From a candidate division Zixibacteria bacterium RBG_16_43_9 (GTDB taxonomy: Bacteria > Zixibacteria > MSB-5A5 > RBG-16-43-9), in assembly GCA_001775355.1 (NCBI GenBank), contig MEWM01000067.1:31669-47834 (forward strand): a DNA stretch of 16,166 nt, in the 5' to 3' direction. Positions 7,853 to 12,594 of this stretch are shown here, piece after piece. Every line of letters begins with the position of its first letter. Position 1 is the stretch's first letter. Below the pieces are notes generated by a model. That model ran no database searches. It had not been told where the DNA came from and saw only the letters and a list, made by a program, of their open reading frames with translations. The translations under genes and the position numbers were made by a program.

Positions 7853-7875
7853 GGGCGAGGAAACCTCGCTCCTAC
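7853..7875 (-). repeat. GTAG-footed palindrome (GGAGCGAGG stem)
   Basis: On the minus strand: GTAG, then GAGCGAGG, loop TTT, CCTCGCCC. One G-T pair occurs in the stem. The GTAG foot is at 7872-7875. Confidence 0.7.
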
Positions 7876-7930
7876 AAAAATTGTCAAACCCATCCTACGG
7901 GGTATGCTAGTGAAAGGGAAAAATCGTACG

Positions 7931-7948
7931 GCAAGGCATTAGCCTTGC
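7931..7948. repeat. GCAAGGC palindrome
   Basis: A perfect 7-bp stem GCAAGGC/GCCTTGC with loop ATTA. No GTAG foot is seen on either side. It lies in the same gap as two GTAG-footed palindromes. Confidence 0.65.
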
Positions 7949-7962
7949 ATGGTTTATTAAAA

Positions 7963-7990
7963 GTAGGGGTTCAAAATTTTGAACCCCTAC
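7963..7990 (-). repeat. Perfect 28-base palindrome with GTAG on both ends, possible tRNA-Leu terminator
   Basis: The palindrome is exact: GTAGGGGTTC then AAAATTTT then GAACCCCTAC. Both ends are GTAG when read 5' to 3'. It begins 9 bases past the tRNA-Leu 3' end, and on the minus strand it is followed by TTTTAATAAA, so it could also stop tRNA transcription. Hence it may be a REP-type repeat reused as a terminator. Confidence 0.8.
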
Positions 7991-7999
7991 ATATCGAAA

Positions 8000-8085
8000 T
8001 GCCGGAGCCCGGAATTGAACCGGGACGGTGAGTAATCACCGAGGGATTTTAAGTCCCTTGCGTCTACCTATTCCGCCACTCCGGC
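8000..8085 (-). tRNA. tRNA-Leu (anticodon UAA)
   Basis: Acceptor stem GCCGGAG/CTCCGGC, anticodon stem AGGGA/TCCCT with loop CTTAAAA giving UAA, a long variable arm (CGGTGA...TCACCG) as in class II tRNAs, and T-loop GGTTCAATTCC. The discriminator is A (position 8000). The 3' CCA is not encoded. Length is 86 bases. Confidence 0.96.
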
Positions 8086-8093
8086 GTTTATAA

Positions 8094-8125
8094 CAGTGGT
8101 TGGTGGATAGCTGTTAGTTTATAGT
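8094..8125 (-). repeat. Diverged copy of the tRNA-adjacent repeat
   Basis: Read on the minus strand it contains CTATAAACTAACAGCTATCC and then ACCAACCAC, a diverged relative of the ACTATGAACCATTAACTATC words found twice between tRNA-Gly and tRNA-Cys (9348-9400 and 9446-9498). It lies 8 bases upstream of tRNA-Leu. Confidence 0.45.
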
Positions 8126-8169
8126 CCTCCCCACCCCAAAAAATATCAAGTTCGACCTCTCCAGAATCG

Positions 8170-8200
8170 ATTATAATATGGAATTATATATTTCTGTCAA
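8170..8200 (-). promoter_or_regulatory. Candidate sigma70 promoter of tRNA-Leu
   Basis: On the minus strand, TTGACA (8195-8200) and TATAAT (8170-8175) are both perfect hexamers, but the spacer is 19 bases, longer than ideal; ATTATA at spacing 17 is an alternative -10. It lies about 85 bases upstream of the tRNA and directly downstream of the AlkD-like gene. Confidence 0.55.
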
Positions 8201-8263
8201 GAATTCTTTTTGAAAATAGCACCTAAGGGGGGCAATGTGCTCGATTATTGTTTTATCCTGATT

Positions 8264-8980
8264 TTATGAACTTCTTCGGAACTTCTTTCTTTTCTCCTTA
8301 GAGATTTTTTCCGTGGCATACTGGATTACCAGCCGGGGTGCTTTGTCTTTCCATTTGTAGAGAAAATCCTCAACCTCTGCTGGAGATTTCTTCCAGGTCT
8401 CCCTTAGAAGCCAGCCCACTCCCTGGTGAACAACCCTTTCCGGATCAAGGATGAGCTTCCGGGCAACAGCTAAACTCTCATTTATGTAATCATCCTTTGA
8501 GACCAGTTTTACCAGGGTCACTGGAACCGCTCTTCTTTTCCATTTAGAAGAGGACTCAGTCCACTCCATAAGCTCCTTTAAAGAAACTATCTTTTCCTTT
8601 ATGAAGAAATATAAGATGTCACCGCAAGCCCAATCTGAGTGTGCCCAGTTTACTATGTATTTCTGAAACCATTTCCCTATAACACCAAACAGCCTTTTGT
8701 TGTAGTTTTTTTTCAGGCGGATGAAAAAATCAAGGGCAACTGAAGCCTCTTCATACTTGCCGGTCTTAATCAGGTTTTCACACAAGGCAAGAAGTTCATC
8801 CTCGGTCAGATTTTTCTGACAGAATTTAAACCACTCCTCTCTTTTCTGGCTGAATTTATCTTTATCGATCCCGTAAGCGTCATACCCCTCATTAAAATAG
8901 CGGGCATATTTCTCAACGATCTTCTCGTCCGCATTTTTCTTTAGAAATCCCCTGATCTCTTTTTCAAACTTTTCAACCAT
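8264..8980 (-). CDS. AlkD-like DNA alkylation repair protein (HEAT-repeat DNA glycosylase family)
   Basis: This 238-residue all-helical protein belongs to the DNA alkylation repair family. Members such as Bacillus AlkD remove positively charged alkylated bases (3-methyladenine, 7-methylguanine) without base flipping. The family's DNA-facing residues are recognisable: W112 and D116 in NWAHSDWACGD, and W190 in VHQGVGWLLRE, corresponding to the Trp-Asp-Trp set of AlkD. The SSKWKRRAVPV segment (145-154) is the usual basic patch. It ends APRLVIQYATEKISKEKRKK, with a basic tail. The ATG at 8978-8980 has AAGGG about 10 bases upstream. It is flanked by tRNA genes on both sides and by palindromic repeats upstream, and looks monocistronic. 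The enzymatic role is by family; the exact lesion is not predictable. Confidence 0.88.
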   Translation of the reverse strand: MVEKFEKEIRGFLKKNADEKIVEKYARYFNEGYDAYGIDKDKFSQKREEWFKFCQKNLTEDELLALCENLIKTGKYEEASVALDFFIRLKKNYNKRLFGVIGKWFQKYIVNWAHSDWACGDILYFFIKEKIVSLKELMEWTESSSKWKRRAVPVTLVKLVSKDDYINESLAVARKLILDPERVVHQGVGWLLRETWKKSPAEVEDFLYKWKDKAPRLVIQYATEKISKEKRKKFRRSS

Positions 8981-8995
8981 CTGTTTTTTCCCTTC

Positions 8996-9050
8996 GTAGG
9001 AGAGGGGATTGTTGAGCCTTGCGAAATCCCCTACGGGGGTCCCCTCCTAC
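8996..9050. repeat. Nested GTAG-footed palindromes upstream of the AlkD-like gene
   Basis: The outer arms GTAGGAGAGGGGA and TCCCCTCCTAC pair with one bulge. Inside are GGGGATT (9004-9010) and AATCCCC (9025-9031), whose minus-strand foot is again GTAG (9031-9034). It lies 15-70 bases ahead of the AlkD-like start codon, so it may be in the leader. Confidence 0.7.
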
Positions 9051-9066
9051 TCTATTTACCAATCTC

Positions 9067-9091
9067 GGGCGACCACAAGGGTCGCCCCTAC
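9067..9091 (-). repeat. GTAG-footed palindrome (GGGCGACC stem)
   Basis: On the minus strand: GTAG, then GGGCGACC, loop CTTGT, GGTCGCCC. The stem is a perfect 8 bp. GTAG is at 9088-9091. Confidence 0.8.
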
Positions 9092-9131
9092 TTTTCAGCT
9101 TGTCAACTATAAATTTTGTGATGAAATTATA

Positions 9132-9155
9132 GGGCTTGATGAATCAAGCCCCTAC
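9132..9155 (-). repeat. GTAG-footed palindrome (GGGCTTGAT stem)
   Basis: On the minus strand: GTAG, then GGGCTTGAT, loop TC, ATCAAGCCC. The stem is a perfect 9 bp with GTAG at 9152-9155. It has the same foot and stem opening (GTAGGGGC) as the repeat 41 bases away, but a different stem core. Confidence 0.8.
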
Positions 9156-9180
9156 CAGCTTGCTGTATTTGATCTTTTTC

Positions 9181-9211
9181 TTCAAACTCCAAACTCTTAA
9201 ACTTTTAAACT
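9181..9211 (-). repeat. Short tandem low-complexity repeat downstream of tRNA-Cys
   Basis: On the minus strand, about four imperfect copies of an 8-10 base word: AGTTTAAA, AGTTTAAG, AGTTTGG, AGTTTGAAG. It begins 9 bases after the tRNA-Cys 3' end. Confidence 0.6.
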
Positions 9212-9219
9212 GTATTCAA

Positions 9220-9291
<72 letters not shown>

Positions 9292-9316
9292 GGAATCCCC
9301 GTAGGGGAATGATTAT

Positions 9317-9400
9317 TGGTTCATAGTTGATAGTTCATGGTAAAAGATTTTACTACAAACTATGAACCATTAACTATCCACCAATTTTTGCCCTGCGGAC
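9317..9400. repeat. Imperfect inverted/direct repeat, copy A, between tRNA-Gly and tRNA-Cys
   Basis: GGTTCATAGTT (9319-9329) returns as AACTATGAACC (9358-9368), and GTAAAA/TTTTAC close the inner loop, so the segment folds into a long imperfect hairpin. Its right half (9348-9400) matches 9446-9498 at 48 of 53 positions. Such words may be a non-coding miniature repeat family. Confidence 0.65.
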
Positions 9401-9445
9401 GAAGTGAGCGGTTAATAGTTATGGTAGACAGTTTACTATTAGGTA

Positions 9446-9498
9446 TTTTACCACCAACTATGAACCATTAACTAACCACCAATTTTTGTCCTCCGGAC
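9446..9498. repeat. Direct repeat copy B of 9348-9400
   Basis: 53 bases, five mismatches to copy A, offset 98 bases. It too is preceded by an inverted partner (GGTTAATAGTT at 9410-9420). Its last part forms the left arm of the hairpin that reaches into the tRNA-Gly 3' end. Confidence 0.7.
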
Positions 9499-9507
9499 AA
9501 AAATTGG
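9479..9507. repeat. 13-bp perfect hairpin abutting tRNA-Gly
   Basis: CCAATTTTTGTCC, loop TCC, GGACAAAAATTGG. The right arm includes the complement of the tRNA-Gly CCA (9505-9507). No T-run follows it on the minus strand, so it is not a textbook terminator. Confidence 0.75.
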
Positions 9508-9581
9508 AGCGGGAAACGGGATTTGAACCCGCGACATTCACCTTGGCAAGGTGACGCTCTAGCCAACTGAGCTATTCCCGC
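9505..9581 (-). tRNA. tRNA-Gly (anticodon GCC), CCA encoded
   Basis: Acceptor stem GCGGGAA/TTCCCGC, anticodon loop TTGCCAA giving GCC, T-arm CGGGTTCAAATCCCG, discriminator U at 9508. CCA is present at 9505-9507, unlike the two other tRNAs here, and is shared with the arm of an adjoining palindrome. A good promoter lies directly upstream. Confidence 0.96.
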
Positions 9582-9592
9582 TTGTGAATTTT

Positions 9593-9621
9593 AAGATATA
9601 CGTTCAGAAAAAACTTGTCAA
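9593..9621 (-). promoter_or_regulatory. Sigma70-type promoter of tRNA-Gly
   Basis: On the minus strand: TTGACA (9616-9621), 17-base spacer, TATCTT (9593-9598). The expected start would be about 5 bases before the tRNA-Gly 5' end. Strong match in -35 and spacing. Confidence 0.75.
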
Positions 9622-9706
9622 TAAGATTCTCGCTATCCTTTTCCCTATTTCTATAAGGTATCCCGGCTCTCGTTGATCCAGGGGTCTCTTTTTAGTCTTT
9701 TGACTT

Positions 9707-9722
9707 TAGCCTTTAGACTATA
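9707..9722 (-). repeat. Repeat word containing the glgA stop codon
   Basis: TATAGTCTAAAGGCTA on the minus strand; the TAG inside it is the glgA stop. The same 16 bases sit at the galT stop (11250-11265). Further AGTCAAAAGACTAAA words follow to about 9690. Confidence 0.7.
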
Positions 9723-11208
9723 GCCTCTTTTTTGCTACTGCCTTACCATATAACTGTATATACTTTTTGGCTGAAGCCTCCCAGGAGAAATCCTTTTCCA
9801 TCCCTTGGAGCATAAGATTTTTCCAGGCAGTTCTGTTTTTGAAAAGCTGGATAGCCCTTTCTATAGCTGAGAAGAGCTCTTCTCCTTTATAATCCTGAAA
9901 AAGAAACCCTGTCCCTTTCTGAGTCTGCGGATCATAATCCTGAATAGTATCTGCCAGACCACCGGTTTCACGTACCACTGGAACAGTGCCATATTTCAAG
10001 CTGTACATTTGATTCAAACCGCACGGCTCGTATCTTGAAGGCATAAGGAAGATATCTGCGCCAGCCTCGATCAGATGAGCAAGTTTATTATCATATTTCA
10101 GATATATTTTCACTTTACCCGGATATTTTTTCTCCAGCTCGGATAAGAATATATGGTATTTCTGCTCGCCTGTGCCTAAAATTATTAATTTGACCTTTAA
10201 AGACAGCAGTTTGTCAGCTATTTCATAGAGTAAATCGAACCCCTTCTGGTCAGCCAGTCTGGAGATCATTCCGATCAAAGGGTTGTTTCCATCTGCTCCC
10301 AAAACAGCCTGCCTCAACAGAAATTCTTTATTCTTGCTTTTCACCTGCAGATTACCTTCTCCATAATTATAAGGGATGAGTTTATCCTTTTCAGGGCTCC
10401 ACTCCTCATAATCTGCCCCATTCAATACCCCGTATATATCCCGGGCCCTATCTTTTAAGATCCCTTCCATCCCGTACCCGAATTCTGGCCCGGATTGAAT
10501 CTCCTGCGCATATCTTTCGCTTACCGTGTTTATCAGATCAGCATAGGAAATCCCGATCTTCAAGAAATTCACTCCACCCCAGTATTCAAAAGGGCTTAAG
10601 GGATAGAAAAGTTCTTTTTTAACCCCCAGCTTGTCAAAAGTCGTTTTAGGAAAATTCCCCTGATAAGCGATATTGTGAATGGTCAAAAGCGTGGCTATGT
10701 TCTTATAAAAAGGCTCCTCTTCTAAGATGGTTTTAAGGTAAGCCGGGACCAAAGCTGACTGCCAGTCATTGCAGTGGATCAGGTCTGGCTTCCAGTTTAA
10801 AGCCTTCATAGTTTCAAGAACTCCCCTTCCAAAAAGGATAAATCTTTCGTCGTTATCCTCATAATCCTGTCCGGTTTTCTTATCCGCATAAAGCTCATCC
10901 CTGTCAAAATACTCCTTATTTTCCAGAAAAAGATATTCTGTGTCTGAATCTGATAAATAACATTTCCTTATTTTGAATTTTACTTCCTTTTCTCCAATCG
11001 TTATCTCTGGCAGAGGACGGTCTATCTTCTCCAAATTAAACTTTTTTTCATCCACCATTCTATATTTTGGGAGAATCGTTTTGACTTCACATCCCATCCG
11101 GGACAAAACCTTGGACAATGCACCAGCTACATCAGCCAATCCCCCGGTCTTGGCGAAAGGAACAACTTCCGGAGATACAAGAAGTACCCTGAGTTTATCT
11201 TTTGCCAA
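9718..11208 (-). CDS. glgA: Glycogen synthase (ADP/UDP-glucose alpha-glucosyltransferase, GT5)
   Basis: This 496-residue GT-B enzyme elongates alpha-1,4-glucan from a sugar nucleotide, usually ADP-glucose in bacteria. It has the family N-terminus SPEVVPFAKTGGLADV with the K20-T-G-G-L24 nucleotide-sugar motif, the HNIAYQG segment, ISRLADQKGFDLL of the C-terminal Rossmann domain, and PSRYEPCGLNQMYSLKYGTVPVV followed by RETGGLADT. Length is normal. The start is TTG (11206-11208), not ATG: GGAG lies 5 bases upstream of it and the residues right after it (AKDKLRVLLVSPE) match the family start. It follows galT after 52 bases of spacer made mostly of short repeats, so both likely share the promoter at 12295-12323. 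Its last codons and stop lie in a repeated word also found at the end of galT. Confidence 0.95.
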   Translation of the reverse strand: MAKDKLRVLLVSPEVVPFAKTGGLADVAGALSKVLSRMGCEVKTILPKYRMVDEKKFNLEKIDRPLPEITIGEKEVKFKIRKCYLSDSDTEYLFLENKEYFDRDELYADKKTGQDYEDNDERFILFGRGVLETMKALNWKPDLIHCNDWQSALVPAYLKTILEEEPFYKNIATLLTIHNIAYQGNFPKTTFDKLGVKKELFYPLSPFEYWGGVNFLKIGISYADLINTVSERYAQEIQSGPEFGYGMEGILKDRARDIYGVLNGADYEEWSPEKDKLIPYNYGEGNLQVKSKNKEFLLRQAVLGADGNNPLIGMISRLADQKGFDLLYEIADKLLSLKVKLIILGTGEQKYHIFLSELEKKYPGKVKIYLKYDNKLAHLIEAGADIFLMPSRYEPCGLNQMYSLKYGTVPVVRETGGLADTIQDYDPQTQKGTGFLFQDYKGEELFSAIERAIQLFKNRTAWKNLMLQGMEKDFSWEASAKKYIQLYGKAVAKKRL

Positions 11209-11230
11209 CCTTACTCCTTTTTTGCTTTTT

Positions 11231-11265
11231 GACTTTAGACTTTAGCCTGTAGCCTTTAGACTATA
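11231..11265 (-). repeat. Tandem CTAAAG-type repeat at the galT 3' end
   Basis: On the minus strand: TATAGTCTAAAGGCTA (11250-11265, including the galT stop codon TAG), then CAGGCTAAAG, TCTAAAGTC. The 16-base word is identical to 9707-9722 at the glgA stop. It fills most of the galT-glgA spacer. Confidence 0.7.
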
Positions 11266-12262
11266 TTTCGATCTCCTTTAAATACTTAGCGGCGTCCTCT
11301 GGAGAAGTGGGATTTATGTAGAAACCAGTCCCCCATTCAAAACCTGCCACGCGGGTAAGTTTAGGCATAATCTCGATATGCCAGTGATATTGCTCCAGCT
11401 CTTCGTGATTTAAGATGGGGGCCGTATGGATGATATAGTTATATGGCGGGTTATTAAGCGCCTTTGCCAGGCGGAGCAACGTCTCCTTCAGAATTTTGGC
11501 TAAAGCTGGGATTGCTTCCTTTTTAGTATTCTCAAAAGATGAGACATGGCTTTTAGGTAGAATCCAGGTCTCAAAAGGAAATCTGGGAGCAAAAGGCTCT
11601 ATGGATATGAAGAAATCGTTCTGCGTGATCACCCTTTCATTCTCGGAGATCTCCTGTCTGATGATGTCGCAGAAGATACATCGCTCCTTATATTCAAAGT
11701 AAGTCTTGGACCTTTCCACTTCCTCACTCACTCTTTTGGGAACAACAGGAGTGGCGATGAGCTGGCTATGGCTGTGTTCTAAGGAAGCACCCGCCTCCTC
11801 CCCCTGGTTCTTGAAGATCATTATATATCGGAAGCGGGGATCCTTTTTCAGGTCGCTTATCCGGTGACGGTATGCCCAGATCACATCCTCCATTTCTTTA
11901 TCCTCATAATCCTGCATATCTTTTATATGATTTGCTGTTTCGATAATCACCTCATGCGCGCCCACGCCGTTCATCTTATCATAGATCCCTTTACCCTCCC
12001 GATTAAGATCCCCTTCTATCCTCAAAGCCGGATATTTATTAGATATAACCCTGAGAGTCCAGCCAGGCTTATTCGGTTCTGAAAGGGGCGGCCTGAAAGC
12101 TAAAATCTCAGGCGGGGTAGAGGATTCATTCCCCGGACAGAAAGGACAAAGAGGGCTTGGCTTCCTTTTAGGAAGGTTGGCAAAATCAGAGGGTCTTTTA
12201 CCCCTCTCAGTTGAGATAATCACCCACCTGCCGATGATAGGGTCTTTTCTCAGTTCAGGCAT
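11261..12262 (-). CDS. galT: Galactose-1-phosphate uridylyltransferase
   Basis: This 333-residue HIT-superfamily enzyme of the Leloir pathway exchanges UMP between UDP-glucose and galactose-1-phosphate. Two CxxC zinc sites are visible: C39-x2-C42 (CPFC) and ERCIFCD in the second half. The active site reads H163-S-H165-S-Q167, where the family has H-P-H-x-Q; the second His is the UMP-carrying nucleophile. FPFETWILPKSH and QYHWHIEIMPK are typical of the C-terminal half. The ATG at 12260-12262 has AGGAGAG at good spacing, and a near-consensus promoter is about 35 bases upstream. glgA follows. Neither galK nor galE is in the window, so a related role (for example another sugar-1-phosphate nucleotidylyl exchange supporting glycogen metabolism) remains possible. 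Confidence 0.9.
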   Translation of the reverse strand: MPELRKDPIIGRWVIISTERGKRPSDFANLPKRKPSPLCPFCPGNESSTPPEILAFRPPLSEPNKPGWTLRVISNKYPALRIEGDLNREGKGIYDKMNGVGAHEVIIETANHIKDMQDYEDKEMEDVIWAYRHRISDLKKDPRFRYIMIFKNQGEEAGASLEHSHSQLIATPVVPKRVSEEVERSKTYFEYKERCIFCDIIRQEISENERVITQNDFFISIEPFAPRFPFETWILPKSHVSSFENTKKEAIPALAKILKETLLRLAKALNNPPYNYIIHTAPILNHEELEQYHWHIEIMPKLTRVAGFEWGTGFYINPTSPEDAAKYLKEIEI

Positions 12263-12294
12263 TCTCTCTCCTCTTTGTGCTTTTTTTCACACAG

Positions 12295-12323
12295 ATTATA
12301 TAATCTAAAAAACCAGTTGTCAA
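12295..12323 (-). promoter_or_regulatory. galT: Near-consensus sigma70 promoter of galT-glgA
   Basis: On the minus strand: TTGACA (12318-12323), exactly 17 bases, TATAAT (12295-12300). Both hexamers are perfect. The leader to the galT ATG would be about 25 bases and carries the AGGAGAG ribosome site. The palindromic element at 12340 ends just upstream of it. Confidence 0.85.
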
Positions 12324-12339
12324 CCTGTAAAGTCTTACT

Positions 12340-12413
12340 GTCATTGCGAGGAGTTCCCGTAGGGGACGACGAAGCCCATCTGGGCTTCGTCCCCTCCGGT
12401 GACTCGCAATGAC
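12340..12413. mobile_element. Miniature inverted-repeat element with nested GTAG hairpin
   Basis: The 11-base terminal inverted repeats GTCATTGCGAG (12340-12350) and CTCGCAATGAC (12403-12413) bound a 74-base unit. Inside is a near-perfect hairpin GACGAAGCCCA-tc-TGGGCTTCGTC (12368-12391) with GTAG at its foot (12359-12362), GTAGGGGAC...GTCCCC. There is no coding capacity. It could be a MITE-like element that has taken up, or evolved around, a REP-like hairpin. No clear target duplication is visible. Confidence 0.7.
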
Positions 12414-12435
12414 TGATTAATCTTCTGTTTCTGCT

Positions 12436-12461
12436 CTTCGTTGGTGTCCCCACCAACGAAG
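12436..12461. repeat. Perfect 11-bp palindrome
   Basis: CTTCGTTGGTG, loop TCCC, CACCAACGAAG. No GTAG foot. It lies in the galT/alternative-GlmU gap with four other palindromes. Confidence 0.75.
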
Positions 12462-12465
12462 GTAC

Positions 12466-12491
12466 GGTCGTCCCGCCTTATCGGGACAACC
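12466..12491. repeat. Palindrome with one mismatch (GTCCCG stem)
   Basis: GGTCGTCCCG, loop CCTTAT, CGGGACAACC. One C-A mismatch. It starts 4 bases after the previous palindrome. Confidence 0.7.
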
Positions 12492-12517
12492 AGCAGAAAG
12501 CCATACTCAATAACTGT

Positions 12518-12581
12518 GGAGGTCTGAAGACCTCCGCTGCATAGACTTGTCATTCAGTGTAGCGGAAGGCTTCAGCCTTCC
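12518..12581. repeat. Pair of convergent 8-bp hairpins with GCAG/GTAG feet
   Basis: GGAGGTCT-ga-AGACCTCC (12518-12535) and GGAAGGCT-tc-AGCCTTCC (12564-12581). The first has GCAG at its minus-strand foot (CGCTGC), the second GTAG on the plus strand (GTAGCGG), so here the feet face each other instead of outward. The stems differ but share the opening CGGA. It ends 13 bases from the alternative-GlmU stop. Confidence 0.7.
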
Positions 12582-12594
12582 ATTTTTCCCCTTG

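Noticed and set aside
9009..9200. 63-residue plus-strand frame
   Set aside because: It is built from palindromic repeats at 9004-9050, 9067-9091 and 9132-9155 plus low-complexity DNA.
12250..12553. Two minus-strand frames of 68-70 residues in the galT upstream gap
   Set aside because: They translate the nested palindromes and cross the galT promoter and start; no protein-like sequence.
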